Assembly (NCBI RefSeq): GCF_000377405.1 | Contig: NZ_KB905022.1 | Coordinates: 310,001 to 374,000 of the forward strand | Reading direction: 5' to 3' | Length of the DNA stretch: 64,000 nt | Origin: Thioalkalivibrio sp. ALE31 | GTDB lineage: Bacteria > Pseudomonadota > Gammaproteobacteria > Ectothiorhodospirales > Ectothiorhodospiraceae | In this document: in pieces, positions 17,451-26,373 of the stretch | How positions within the stretch are numbered: the first letter of the stretch is position 1 | Layout: each line of letters starts with the position of its first letter | The notes under the pieces: generated by a model | What the model was told of the DNA's origin: nothing | Seen by the model: only the letters and a program-made list of their open reading frames with translations | Databases searched by the model: none | Program-made: the position numbers and the translations under genes

Positions 17451-18362
17451 TTATAGGGCATGCCCCCGGGACTCGAGCTGCTCGCGCAGTTCGTCGGCGG
17501 CGGGCTGTGCCTTTTCGAGGATCTCGTCAATGCGGTTGAAGTGCAGCAGGCGGATGCCGCCGGTGTCCGGGACGAGGTAAAGATCGGGCGGATCCAGCCG
17601 GGTCATGTGGCGGATGATGGAACCCTGCATGATGCTGAAGCTCTTGAACAGCAGGTCCGTGATGCCGATGTCCTCGGTGTCGTTCTGCGCGCCGTTGCCG
17701 GAGACATCCACGGCGATGACATAGTCGTACTGGCCCTGGAGCAGGTCGTAGGGCAGCGGGTTGGAGGCGCCTCCGTCGATCAGGTAGCGGTCATCGCCAT
17801 GTTGCACCGGTTCGAACAGTCCCGGAACGGCCATGCTCGCGCCGATGGCGGCGAAGAGGTCGCCCTCGTCGATCACCACGCTGTCCCCACTGCGGAAGTC
17901 GGTGGCCACCACGGAGAACGGGATGCGCAGGTCGTCGAAGTCACGGGCCTCGGTGTGATCGGCGAGAAAGCGCAGGAATTCGCTGGAGTCGAACAGGGCG
18001 TTGCGGCCCAGCCGCAGCGGGACCAGGTCCAGCAGCTTGATGTCGGAGCGTGCCAGCCCGGTGAGGGCGTCGAGTTCGGACCCGGCGAAGTCATCGAACA
18101 GGTCCAGGATCTCTTCAGCATCCAGCCCAGCGGCATACAGCCCGCCGATCACGGCCCCGATGCTGGTGCCGGTGATGCGGTCGGGGTGCATCTCGAGGTC
18201 GTCGAACACCTGGAGGATGGCGATATGCGCCAGGCCGCCGGCGCCGCCCGAGCCCAGCGCCAGCCCGATGGTTGGCGATGACGAATCGGCGCGCTCCGCC
18301 ATCAGAGGCGCCGGCGCGGCGGACAGCAACAGGGCGAGGAGCAGGACCAGCAGCGGCTTCAT
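17451..18362 (-). CDS. Exported patatin-like phospholipase
   Basis: The 303-residue protein has a signal peptide (MKPLLVLLLALLLSAAPAPLMA). The patatin fold follows with the oxyanion segment GSGGAGGLAHI, the nucleophile elbow GTSIG near residue 67 and the Asp of the Ser-Asp dyad in DGGASNPLP near residue 197. It is in the RssA/NTE-like bacterial group that hydrolyses phospholipid or lysophospholipid esters, here probably in the periplasm or envelope. It starts 51 bases before a divergent membrane-protein gene. Catalytic residues are complete; the substrate is inferred from the family. Confidence 0.88.
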   Translation of the reverse strand: MKPLLVLLLALLLSAAPAPLMAERADSSSPTIGLALGSGGAGGLAHIAILQVFDDLEMHPDRITGTSIGAVIGGLYAAGLDAEEILDLFDDFAGSELDALTGLARSDIKLLDLVPLRLGRNALFDSSEFLRFLADHTEARDFDDLRIPFSVVATDFRSGDSVVIDEGDLFAAIGASMAVPGLFEPVQHGDDRYLIDGGASNPLPYDLLQGQYDYVIAVDVSGNGAQNDTEDIGITDLLFKSFSIMQGSIIRHMTRLDPPDLYLVPDTGGIRLLHFNRIDEILEKAQPAADELREQLESRGHAL

Positions 18363-18413
18363 GGGGTGGCGTACTTCCGAATCGTGAGGTGCATCCTGCT
18401 ACCCTGAGCCGGA

Positions 18414-19064
18414 ATGCATCCGGGGGCAAGCCTTTTGGAATCAGGGTATTCGAGTGCGCGGGCCGACAGGATTCCCCGCGGGTTCAAGTGGGCCTATCTC
18501 GCCTTTGTGCTGGTGCTGGTGCCGATCTACGCGGCCGTGCACGGGTGGTTCAATTTCCTGTGGTTTTCCAACGTCGCGCTGCTGGGCGGGCTGCTCGCGG
18601 CCTGGCTGGAGAGCCGTCGCCTGGCCAGCATGATGCTGGTGGCCGTGGTCCTGCTGGAGCTGGGCTGGGTGCTGGACTTCCTGCTCAGCATGCTGGTCTG
18701 GGGCTGGGCGCCGCTGGGTATCGTGCACTACATGTTCAACCCCGAGATTCCGTTGTTCGTGCGCCTGCTGTCGCTGTACCACCTGCCGCTGCCGTTCGTG
18801 CTGATCTGGCTGGTCTGGCGCCTGGGTTACGACCCGCGCGCCTGGCGCTACATGGCGGTTCTGGGCTGGGCCATCCTGCTGCTGACCTTTGCGCTGGCGG
18901 ACCCCGAGAACAACGTGAACTGGGTCCTGGGGCCGGGCGGCCAGGTCCAGGAGTGGATGCATCCGGTCACGTGGCTGGGCGTGGTGATGGCTTTTTGTAC
19001 CGGGGTCTGGTGGTTGACCCATCTTCTGTTCGGGTGGTTGCTGCCGCGGCGCGGAGTAGAATGA
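18414..19064 (+). CDS. Polytopic membrane protein, unknown function
   Basis: The 216-residue protein has about six hydrophobic helices from residue 24 to 212 and is rich in Trp and Leu (LVWGWAPLG, HYMFNPEIPLF, LIWLVWRLGYD). The conserved-looking FNPEIPLFVRLLSLYH segment suggests a carotenoid- or membrane-stress-type family, but I cannot name it. No signal or lipobox is present. The ribosome site is weak. It is divergent from the patatin gene and 35 bases upstream of the thioredoxin gene, so the two may be cotranscribed. Confidence 0.65.
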   Translation: MHPGASLLESGYSSARADRIPRGFKWAYLAFVLVLVPIYAAVHGWFNFLWFSNVALLGGLLAAWLESRRLASMMLVAVVLLELGWVLDFLLSMLVWGWAPLGIVHYMFNPEIPLFVRLLSLYHLPLPFVLIWLVWRLGYDPRAWRYMAVLGWAILLLTFALADPENNVNWVLGPGGQVQEWMHPVTWLGVVMAFCTGVWWLTHLLFGWLLPRRGVE

Positions 19065-19099
19065 AGTGGTCCGTCGGGTGGTAATGGCGAGGTGCTGCT

Positions 19100-19534
19100 G
19101 TGAGTGAGTCCCTGCATGTGGTGTGTCCGCATTGCGATGCGGTCAATCGAATCCCCGCCGCGCGCCTTGGCGCCGGGGCGAAGTGTGGCCAGTGTCACCA
19201 GCCGTTGTTCGTCGGCGAACCGGCGGAACTGACGAGCACGAATTTCCGGCGGCACGTCGAGCGCAACGATATCCCGCTGCTGGTCGATTTCTGGGCGCCC
19301 TGGTGTGGTCCCTGCAAGATGATGGCGCCGCAGTTTCGGCAGGCGGCGGGGGAGCTGGAGCCCACCGTGCGGCTGGCCAAGGTGAACACCGAGGCAGCAC
19401 CCGATCTGGGGCAGCAGTTCGGGATCCGCAGCATCCCGACGCTGGCGCTGTTCCGCGGCGGCCGCGAGCTGGCCCGCCAGGCGGGGGCCATGGGCGCGGC
19501 GGATATCGTGCGCTGGACGCGGGGGCAGGTGTAG
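19100..19534 (+). CDS. trxC: Thioredoxin 2 (zinc-containing)
   Basis: The start is GTG 19100 and the product has 144 residues. An N-terminal zinc module has two CxxC pairs (CPHC and CGQC, residues 10-32), which distinguishes TrxC from TrxA. The thioredoxin fold carries the active site WAPWCGPCKMMAP near residue 70 and the cis-proline in SIPTLALF. It reduces disulfides in cytoplasmic proteins, and in other bacteria is induced by oxidative stress. Its length and motif spacing match the family. Confidence 0.95.
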   Translation: MSESLHVVCPHCDAVNRIPAARLGAGAKCGQCHQPLFVGEPAELTSTNFRRHVERNDIPLLVDFWAPWCGPCKMMAPQFRQAAGELEPTVRLAKVNTEAAPDLGQQFGIRSIPTLALFRGGRELARQAGAMGAADIVRWTRGQV

Positions 19535-19572
19535 ACGTGGGTCCGGGCCCGGCGTCCAGCGGCCCGTGTTTG

Positions 19573-19923
19573 CTAGCCCAGTCGGCGCCAGGCCTCGTGG
19601 CCGCAGCTCATGCACTGGTACTGGGCCTCGAAGTGTCCCGGTTCGTCCGGGCGTTCGCGGATGGTGCCGTCCTGGAAGGTGAAACTGCGCAGGGTGCAGC
19701 GCGGGCATTTCTCGACCGGGTCGCGCGGCGGACGGGGTTCGCCGGATGTCGGCGCGGGCTCGCCGTCCGTGGAGCCGGAGGCCTCCTCCAGCGCCTGATT
19801 GAGTTCCCGCGTCAGTTCGGCGGTGAGGCGGTGGGCGGCCTCCGCTCGGTCCTCCCGGGCCATGGCTTCCAGTTCGGCGAGGCGGTCGCGGATGGACTTC
19901 AGGCGGGACGCGAGTACGGTCAT
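19573..19923 (-). CDS. Small coiled-coil zinc-ribbon protein, unknown function
   Basis: The product has 116 residues. The N-terminal 48 residues form a likely coiled coil (SRLKSIRDRLAELEAMA...). After a Pro/Ser/Thr-rich linker, a zinc ribbon (CPRC near residue 73 and CMSCGHEAWRRL near the C-terminus) is similar to the TFIIS/RPB9-like type. It may bind nucleic acid or a partner protein. It is convergent with trxC and lies 58 bases downstream of the reductase gene's start on the far side, so it is probably independent. Confidence 0.65.
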   Translation of the reverse strand: MTVLASRLKSIRDRLAELEAMAREDRAEAAHRLTAELTRELNQALEEASGSTDGEPAPTSGEPRPPRDPVEKCPRCTLRSFTFQDGTIRERPDEPGHFEAQYQCMSCGHEAWRRLG

Positions 19924-19981
19924 GGGGATCTCCGGGGTGGTCTGTCCGCGAGCATAGCCGGTTCGAGGTGGCCCGGGGATA

Positions 19982-20995
19982 TCAGGAGTCGCCAGCGACT
20001 TGCGGATCCAGGCGCACTACCGTGCGTCCCCGAATCTGTCCGGCGAGGATCTGCTCGCCGTAATGCGGCAGGTCGTCCAGCCCGATCTCGGTGGCCATCG
20101 CCTCCAGATCGTGGCCGGGGAGCAATGCGGCCAGGCGTTCCCAGGTCTCTCGCCGTCGTTCGGTGGGGCACAGCACCGAGTCGATCCCCAGCAGGTTGAT
20201 GCCGCGCAACAGGAACGGCAGGACCGTGGTCTTGAGCTGTGGCCCCCCGGCCAGGCCGCAGGCCGCCACCGAGGTTCCATAGCCCATGCCGGCGAGTACA
20301 TGGGCCAGCATGTCGCCCCCCACCGTGTCCACGCAGCCGGCCCAGCGTTCGCACAGCAAGGGCTTGGTCGGGGCATCGGCCAGGTCGGCGCGGGGCAGGA
20401 TCGTCGACGCACCCAGCCGGTGCAGGTAGTCGGCGTTCTCCGCGCGGCCGGTGACGGCGGTGACCGTGTAGCCCAGGCGGGCCAGCAGACGTACGGCGAT
20501 ACTGCCCACGCCGCCGGAGGCACCCGTGACCAGGACCTCGCCGGCTTCCGGCTGCAGGCCGTGGTCCTCCAGGGCCTGGATCGCGAGCATGGCGGTAAAG
20601 CCGGCGGTGCCCGCGGCCATGGCCTGGCGAGCGTTGTAGCCCGCTGGCAGCGGGACGAGCCAGTCCGCCTGCACGCGGGCGCGTTCGGCGTAGCCGCCCC
20701 AGTGGGTCTCGCCCACTCGGTAGCCCGTCAGCACAACAGGGTCGCCCGGGCGGTAGCGTGGGTCCGCGGACTCGAGGACCGTGCCGGCCAGGTCGATGCC
20801 CGGCACGTGCGGGTAGTCCCGGACCAGGTTCCCCTGGCCCTGCAGGATCATGCCGTCCTTGTAGTTCAGCCCGGAATAGTGCACCCGCAGCAGGACCTCG
20901 CCGGCGGGCAGGTCATCGAGCTGGAGTGGGCGGATTGTCGCCCGCGGTCCATCGGGCGTGTCTTCGAGGATCAGGGCCTTGAAGGTATCGGTCAT
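19982..20995 (-). CDS. acuI: Acrylyl-CoA reductase/quinone oxidoreductase (YhdH/AcuI type)
   Basis: The product has 337 residues from ATG 20995 (MTDTFKALILED). It is a zinc-less medium-chain dehydrogenase with the AcuI signatures: YSGLNYKDGMIL near residue 48, PGIDLAGTV, and the NADPH-binding VTGASGGVGSIAVRLLARLG near residue 150. AcuI enzymes reduce acryloyl-CoA to propionyl-CoA with NADPH and detoxify acrylate. A general quinone-oxidoreductase role is the alternative. It is transcribed toward the zinc-ribbon gene and is divergent from the GGDEF gene at 21166. Confidence 0.85.
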   Translation of the reverse strand: MTDTFKALILEDTPDGPRATIRPLQLDDLPAGEVLLRVHYSGLNYKDGMILQGQGNLVRDYPHVPGIDLAGTVLESADPRYRPGDPVVLTGYRVGETHWGGYAERARVQADWLVPLPAGYNARQAMAAGTAGFTAMLAIQALEDHGLQPEAGEVLVTGASGGVGSIAVRLLARLGYTVTAVTGRAENADYLHRLGASTILPRADLADAPTKPLLCERWAGCVDTVGGDMLAHVLAGMGYGTSVAACGLAGGPQLKTTVLPFLLRGINLLGIDSVLCPTERRRETWERLAALLPGHDLEAMATEIGLDDLPHYGEQILAGQIRGRTVVRLDPQVAGDS

Positions 20996-21165
20996 GCGGT
21001 CTGGCGTGGTGTACGGATGGGACGGAGAGCCTAACAAAGGTGCGAGCGCGGGACCCGCGCGGCGGGAATGTTGCTACCCTCCAGAGTATGGGCGAGCATC
21101 GTGGACGGGCTCCGTCGAACGATTGCGCGGTGCGTGCCGACAGGTATCCCTGTGCGAGGATGGCC

Positions 21166-22602
21166 ATGGCGGACGATCTCCACACGCGTTTCCACACCCT
21201 GATCATCGAGCACGCCCCGGTGTGGGTAAACACCCTGGACACCGAGGGGCGGGTGACGCTCTGGAATCGCGCGGCGGAGCGGATCAGCGGCTATCGGCGC
21301 GAGGACGTCGTGGGGCATGCCGCGATCTGGGAATGGCTTTACCCCGACGCCGCTTATCGCGCGGCGATCCAGGAGGAGGTGGAGGCCATCATTCGCGACG
21401 GGCGCGAGATTGCGGGTCTGGAGACCACGATCCGGACGCGCAGCGGCGAGGCGCGCACGCTGTCGTGGGCGGCCCAGCGGTTTTTCGATGATGACGGCAC
21501 GCTCATCGGGGCCAGTGCGATCGCCGAGGACATCACCCGCCGCAAGCACCTGGAGGCAAGGGCCCAGCGCCAGCAGCGGCTGCAGGCGCTGGTGTCAGCG
21601 ATCTCCGCCCGGTTCGCCGACCTCGCGGCGGACGCAGTGGACGCGGCCGTAACGGAGGTACTTCGGGATCTCGGCGAGTTCTTCCAGACGGGCCGTGCCT
21701 ATGTGATCCGGTTCCGTCCGGACGGGGCGACCATGGACCTGGTGCACGAGTGGTGTGCCCCCGGCGTCCAGCCGTTCCTCGACCAGATGCAGGGCATTCC
21801 CATGGAGTCCCATGGGTGGGTGACCGGTCACATCCGGCGCCGCGATACCGTGCACGTACCCGATGTGGACGACCTCCCCCCGGAGGCCGCGGTGGAGCAG
21901 GCCGAGTTCCGCCGCCAGATGATCGAGTCCCTGTTGCTGATCCCGCTGATCAGTGATCAGAACGCCTTCGGCATGCTGGGTTTCGACTCGGTGAACCGGC
22001 GCTGCGAATGGAGCCCCGAAGAGATCGCCACCCTGCAGGTGGTGGCCGACATCATCGCCGGTACCTTCGCCCGCAAGCAGGCGGAGGCCGAACTGGCGCG
22101 CCAGGCGCGGGTGGATGGCCTGACCGGGCTGGCGAACCGACGCGAATTCGACGCCGTGCTGGAGCGCGAATGCCGCTCTCGCCGCGAGGTGAATCTGGCA
22201 CTGCTGATGATCGATATCGACCACTTCAAGCCGTATAACGACCGCTTCGGGCATCAGCGCGGGGATGACTGTCTGCGCCAGGTGGCCCGGGTGCTGCGGG
22301 AGGCGGCACACCGGCCGACGGATCTGGTTGCGCGCTACGGGGGGGAGGAGTTTGCCTGCATCCTGCCGGACACCACGCTGGAGGGTGCCCGCGCGGTCGG
22401 CGAGCGGGTGCGCCGCGAGGTTGAGGCCCTGCAACTGGAACATCCGGATAACGTGACCGCTACGGTGACGGTCAGTCTCGGCGTCAGTACGGTGAGCGGG
22501 GCGCGTTCGACGACCCCGGAGGCTCTGCTGGGCGAGGCGGACCGGCTGCTCTACTGCGCCAAGCGCGAGGGGCGCAACCGGGTCTGCGCAGCGGGGCTGT
22601 AA
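21166..22602 (+). CDS. PAS-GAF-GGDEF diguanylate cyclase
   Basis: I chose ATG 21166 because GAGG lies about seven bases upstream; ATG 21160 is the alternative. The 478-residue protein has a PAS domain (about 10-130), a GAF domain (about 145-300; GWVTGHIRRRDTVHV and LGFDSVN) and a GGDEF domain (about 315-475). The active site GGEEF is intact and is preceded by the inhibitory-site motif RPTD at the canonical distance. It should therefore make c-di-GMP from two GTP, with product inhibition. DIDHFKPYND is typical. No membrane segment is present. It is monocistronic and divergent from acuI. Confidence 0.93.
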   Translation: MADDLHTRFHTLIIEHAPVWVNTLDTEGRVTLWNRAAERISGYRREDVVGHAAIWEWLYPDAAYRAAIQEEVEAIIRDGREIAGLETTIRTRSGEARTLSWAAQRFFDDDGTLIGASAIAEDITRRKHLEARAQRQQRLQALVSAISARFADLAADAVDAAVTEVLRDLGEFFQTGRAYVIRFRPDGATMDLVHEWCAPGVQPFLDQMQGIPMESHGWVTGHIRRRDTVHVPDVDDLPPEAAVEQAEFRRQMIESLLLIPLISDQNAFGMLGFDSVNRRCEWSPEEIATLQVVADIIAGTFARKQAEAELARQARVDGLTGLANRREFDAVLERECRSRREVNLALLMIDIDHFKPYNDRFGHQRGDDCLRQVARVLREAAHRPTDLVARYGGEEFACILPDTTLEGARAVGERVRREVEALQLEHPDNVTATVTVSLGVSTVSGARSTTPEALLGEADRLLYCAKREGRNRVCAAGL

Positions 22603-22620
22603 GTGGCCGCGCCCGAGTCG

Positions 22621-22941
22621 CTATTCGCCGGTTGAGCGCGTCGGGCGCTCGCGCGGGTCGGGCGAGCGCGCGTCGGTGCGCTCCAGCAGGGGTACGACGG
22701 GCGTGGCCTCGCTGTCCTCGCTGACGAACTGGTCGCCTTCCATCCACGGCGGCGGCAATTGCGGCCGCATGTCCTGGACCTGGGCCAGATTCGGGAACTC
22801 GACCTTGGAGAACAGCTCGGCGGCGGATTCCTGTGCCTCGGGGTTCTGCACGGTCAGCACGAAGCCCGTGGCCAGCACCAGCAGGGACAGCTGGAAGCGC
22901 TGATCGCGGTAGGTGGAACGTGAACGCAGCAGATCGAGCAT
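22621..22941 (-). CDS. Small single-pass membrane protein, unknown function
   Basis: From ATG 22941 (MLDLLRSRSTYRDQRFQ) the product has 106 residues: a short basic N-terminus, one transmembrane helix (LSLLVLATGFVLTV, about 18-32) and a Pro/Glu-rich periplasmic tail with QLPPPWMEGDQF. No motif is recognised. It is convergent with the GGDEF gene, whose stop lies 19 bases away, and downstream on the same strand of the methyltransferase gene by about 115 bases. Confidence 0.5.
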   Translation of the reverse strand: MLDLLRSRSTYRDQRFQLSLLVLATGFVLTVQNPEAQESAAELFSKVEFPNLAQVQDMRPQLPPPWMEGDQFVSEDSEATPVVPLLERTDARSPDPRERPTRSTGE

Positions 22942-23058
22942 CGGATGGTCTCTCGGGAGTCTTGCTTCAGGAGACATTACGCCGGGGCGGGTGGTTCCTT
23001 CAAGCGGGCATGAGGAAAGGCCGGGTTTTTGGCTGGCCCGGGGCGCGGCCGGCGGATC

Positions 23059-23802
23059 TCAGGGTTCGCGGCGGCAGACCAGGAAGACCTCTTCCACTCC
23101 CGCGGTGGGCACCATGCCGGGGCTCAGTGCGAGCGGCTTCTGCAGGCGCAGGCCCAGCGGCATCAGGAAACGGTTGTAGACCTTCATGGCGACGGGCCGG
23201 TGTCGCTGCAGGAACCACATCCCGAGATCGGTGAGGCGCGAGGATTTCGGCTTCATCCCGAAGATCGCGCTTTGTTCGATCGTCAGCCCGTGGCATTCGA
23301 GTAGCTGGATCAGATGCGCCGGCTCGTAGCGCCGGTAGTGGCCGACGATGTCGTCGAACGGGGTCCAGTATTCCGGGTGCAGCGGGGTCGAAAGCAGCAC
23401 CCGGGCCCCGGGCGCGGCCACCCGCGAGAGTTCGCCAAGGGCCGCCTCGTCGTCCTCCACGTGTTCGATGATGTCCAGAGCGCACACCAGGTCGAAGCGG
23501 TCGTCGGCATAGGGCAGGGCGGAGATCGGGGCGGTCTGGGTGACACCGCCCCGATGGTCCAGTGCGGCCAGGGCCGGTGGGCTGATGTCGACGAAGTGGG
23601 TGTCCGCGATGGGCAGTCGCGGGCGCATGCCGGGCCCCACTTCGAGGCGGCGCTCACGGGATGCCGCGAGACTGGAGACCAGGGTCCAGGTATTGAAGCG
23701 CTCGGGGGCTACCAGGCGGGTATCCGCCCACAGGCCATCATAGAAACGCTGATTGACGTCGCCGATGTCCGAACAGGGTTGTGGGGAGGGCTCTCGAGTC
23801 AC
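23059..23802 (-). CDS. Class I SAM-dependent methyltransferase
   Basis: The Rossmann methyltransferase core is clear: motif I RRLEVGPGMRPRLP, FDLVCALDIIEHVED as motif IV, and the post-motif ARVLLSTPLHPEYW. This matches the Methyltransf_11/UbiE-like group acting on small molecules or lipids. The start is uncertain. I place it at GTG 23802 because the in-frame extension up to 23913 reads as unnatural Pro/Arg/Cys-rich sequence; ATG 23913, just after the VTT gene stop, is the alternative. It probably shares an operon with the VTT-domain gene upstream. The substrate is unknown. Confidence 0.75.
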   Translation of the reverse strand: MTREPSPQPCSDIGDVNQRFYDGLWADTRLVAPERFNTWTLVSSLAASRERRLEVGPGMRPRLPIADTHFVDISPPALAALDHRGGVTQTAPISALPYADDRFDLVCALDIIEHVEDDEAALGELSRVAAPGARVLLSTPLHPEYWTPFDDIVGHYRRYEPAHLIQLLECHGLTIEQSAIFGMKPKSSRLTDLGMWFLQRHRPVAMKVYNRFLMPLGLRLQKPLALSPGMVPTAGVEEVFLVCRREP

Positions 23803-23923
23803 GTAGAGGGCGTGCTGGAATGCGGGACGACAGTCTAACGAACCTGGCGGACGGTGACAGGTTTGCGGGCGTGTAGCGGGAAACCGTTCTCGGTTTGAGG
23901 GGGGCGACCGCATGGGCACGCCG

Positions 23924-24616
23924 TCATGGTCGGCCCGCCCGCCGGCGCGAGTGCTGGCGCTGAATCCAGTAGCGCAGCACCGAGCCGAGCAACAGGAAGA
24001 TCGCCAGGACGACCAGCGGCAGGAGGGTCCGGGCCTGCAGGACCTCGCCGGTGGTGATGGCATCCGTGGCCTCGTGGATGGCGGTGGCGTAGACGCCCCA
24101 CTTGACGGCCAGGCCGAGCACGGCCGCCAGCAGGAAGCCGCCCAGTGGCAGGCCGAGGGCCCCGCCGGCGTAGTTGATCATTGAATGCGGGAAACCGGGG
24201 AACACCCGCAGCGCCATCTGCGTGGCGACGTGGCCGTGGCGCCGCAGGAAATCCGTCAGCCAGTTGTCCTCGCGGCCATCGCGTTCGGTGCGCGCCAGGC
24301 GGGCGGCGACCCGGTAGGCCCCCCAGGCACCGCTCGTGCTGCCGATCAGCAACAGGCCGACGGCGACCAGCGGCGGGTGGAACGGGGCGATCAGCCATAT
24401 GACCAGCGTGCCCGGCAGGGCGAAGACGAGCATTAGTGCCATGAGGAGCACCAGCCCGGCGGTGGCCCAGGGGCCGCCCGCGAAGGTCTCGCCCCAAGCC
24501 AGCAGGCGCGCCGGGTCCCCCATCCACAGCGCGCTGATGATGCCCAGTGCGATCAGCAGGACCAGCACGCCACGCCCCAGGGTGGCGCGCGTGATCCGGC
24601 GGTGGGCTGGCGGCAT
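23924..24616 (-). CDS. VTT-domain (TVP38/TMEM64, DedA-like) membrane protein
   Basis: The start at ATG 24616 gives 230 residues. About five hydrophobic segments surround the family core: a re-entrant loop FALPGTLVIWLIAPFHPP near residue 65, RVFPGFPHSMINYAGGALGLP near residue 145 and a final anchor helix. The FPGFPHSMINYAGG motif is the SNARE-associated/VTT signature. DedA/TVP38 relatives act as phospholipid scramblases or maintain membrane energetics. The exact role here is unknown. The next gene downstream is a methyltransferase. Confidence 0.85.
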   Translation of the reverse strand: MPPAHRRITRATLGRGVLVLLIALGIISALWMGDPARLLAWGETFAGGPWATAGLVLLMALMLVFALPGTLVIWLIAPFHPPLVAVGLLLIGSTSGAWGAYRVAARLARTERDGREDNWLTDFLRRHGHVATQMALRVFPGFPHSMINYAGGALGLPLGGFLLAAVLGLAVKWGVYATAIHEATDAITTGEVLQARTLLPLVVLAIFLLLGSVLRYWIQRQHSRRRAGRP

Positions 24617-24750
24617 GGGTTCTCCGTGGCTGCGGCGGGCCGATGGTTTCAGGGTAGACGATGCGCACGGGCGGCGTGGATGATCAGTGTTCTCCCGCAG
24701 TGCCGTGATGGATGGGTACACTCGACGGAGTCCCTCGAAGGAGCGACGGA

Positions 24751-26271
24751 TTGAGCAAGAAGCTGGAGAATCGGACGGCACACAAAATCCTGCGCGGGCT
24801 CAAGTCGCGTTATCCGGTGTTCTACCTGCTGGGTTGGGACGAGGATCGGATGGAGCGGCTGCTGCGCTCGGTCGCGCGCTCGTTCTACGGCGAGGACGGT
24901 CACCTGGAGGTCTGGTCGGCGAGCCACGGGTTCGGGGAACACGATGACCCGGACGCGCCGACCACCGATCCGGTCGCGGCGGTGGCGCGGGTGGCGGCAG
25001 GGGAGACGGAAGCGCCGCGTATGGTGCTGCTGAAAGACCTGCCGACCTGGTTCGACGACAACCCGGCACTGGTGCGCGGGGTGCGCGATCTCTACTACCA
25101 GCTGAAGAAGGGTCGCAACGTGGTGTTCCTCAGCTGTCCTCTGCTGAAGCTGCCGGAGATCCTGAAAAAGGAGATCTTCCTGGTCGAGGTGGACCTGCCC
25201 TCGGAGGCCGAGGTGCTGGAGCAGCTCGAGCACACCCATGGCGCCGAGGCGATCCCGCGCGAGCAGTTGTTCCGCCTCGCGGCGGGGATGCGCGGGTTGT
25301 CCCTGAACGAGGTCGGGCATCTGAGCGCGCGGCTGTTCCGCGGCCAGCCCCTGCCCGAGGCCGAGATGCTGGCCGAGATCCAGGAGGAGAAGGGCCAGAT
25401 CCTGCGCAAGGAGAGCTGTCTCGAGTTCTATCCGCCACAGCGCTCGCTGGAGGACATCGGGGGCCTGGAGAATCTCAAGGAATGGGTGCGCACGCGCGCC
25501 GACCTGTTCACCGAGAAGGCCTGGAACGACAACGTTCCGCTGCCCGCCGGGGTGCTGTTCATGGGGGTCAGCGGCTGTGGCAAGAGCATGGCCGCCAAGG
25601 CCATCGCCACCGCCTGGGGGCTGCCGCTGGTGCGGCTGGACATGAGCCTGGTGCTGTCCGGCAGTTTCGGCACCCCGGAATACGCCTTTGCCCGGGCCAC
25701 CCGTATCGCGGAGGAGATCGCGCCCATGGTGCTGTGGGTGGACGAGCTGGAGAATGCCTTTGGCTTCGACAGCCACGCCGCCGGCAGCGCCGGCAATGTG
25801 AATATCTTCTCGAGCTTCCTCACCTGGCTGCAGGAGAAGTCGCCACGCGTGTTCGTGGCGGCGACCGCGAACCGTATCCAGCAGCTCCCGGCCGAGCTGA
25901 TGCGCAAGGGGCGCTTTGACCAGTTGTTCTTCCTCGACCTGCCGAACGTGGAGGAGCGCAAGGAGATCCTGCGCATCCATATCGAGCGCCATGGCGGCCA
26001 CCTCGAGGACTTCAACCTGAACTACATGGCGGCCAGTACCGAGGACTGGAGCGGGGCCGAGATCGAGCAGGCGGTGAAATCGGCGCGCATCGACGCCTAC
26101 CAGGAGGGCCGGGTATTCAACCAGCGCGACGTAATTCGCAACGTGATCAACACGGTACCGCTGTCGCGGACCATGGTGGAGCAGATCCGCGAGATCAAGA
26201 GCTGGGTATTCCAGCGCGCGATCAACGCCTCCAAGCCGGAGACGACAGCCCCGCCGAAGCCGTCCGGCTGA
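24751..26271 (+). CDS. Ycf46-like AAA ATPase
   Basis: TTG 24751 is chosen because AAGGAG lies seven to eight bases upstream. The 39-base longer frame has none. The 506-residue protein has an N-terminal regulatory domain (about 1-230, WDEDRMERLL, YYQLKKGRNVVFLS) and an AAA module (about 240-500): Walker A GVSGCGKSM, Walker B VLWVDELENAF, sensor 1 FVAATANR and the arginine finger region ELMRKGRFDQLFF. This layout is that of Ycf46 in algae and cyanobacteria, linked there to carbon metabolism. The role in proteobacteria is not established. It appears monocistronic. Confidence 0.88.
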   Translation: MSKKLENRTAHKILRGLKSRYPVFYLLGWDEDRMERLLRSVARSFYGEDGHLEVWSASHGFGEHDDPDAPTTDPVAAVARVAAGETEAPRMVLLKDLPTWFDDNPALVRGVRDLYYQLKKGRNVVFLSCPLLKLPEILKKEIFLVEVDLPSEAEVLEQLEHTHGAEAIPREQLFRLAAGMRGLSLNEVGHLSARLFRGQPLPEAEMLAEIQEEKGQILRKESCLEFYPPQRSLEDIGGLENLKEWVRTRADLFTEKAWNDNVPLPAGVLFMGVSGCGKSMAAKAIATAWGLPLVRLDMSLVLSGSFGTPEYAFARATRIAEEIAPMVLWVDELENAFGFDSHAAGSAGNVNIFSSFLTWLQEKSPRVFVAATANRIQQLPAELMRKGRFDQLFFLDLPNVEERKEILRIHIERHGGHLEDFNLNYMAASTEDWSGAEIEQAVKSARIDAYQEGRVFNQRDVIRNVINTVPLSRTMVEQIREIKSWVFQRAINASKPETTAPPKPSG

Positions 26272-26273
26272 CC

Positions 26274-26289
26274 GCCCGGTTCGCCGGGC
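26274..26289 (+). terminator. Short hairpin right after the AAA ATPase stop
   Basis: GCCCGG-TTCG-CCGGGC begins three bases past the stop codon. The stem is perfect, but no T-run follows, and TATACT a few bases later may be the -10 of the next gene. Termination is possible but weakly supported. Confidence 0.3.
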
Positions 26290-26373
26290 CGCCTATACTC
26301 GGGGCAGGGGGACGCCGAAGCCGGCGCCGGTCCCCCGCGGGTTCAGGTACGGGTCGCCGGTGGAGGAATGCTC

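Noticed and set aside
22981-23050. Intrinsic terminator near the TTTTT run at about 23025
   Set aside because: The flanking GGCCGGG and GGCTGGCCCGG do not form a proper stem preceding the T-run on either strand.
23803-23913. Extended N-terminus of the methyltransferase
   Set aside because: The added residues are Pro/Arg/Cys-rich and unlike the rest of the protein, although ATG 23913 cannot be fully excluded.
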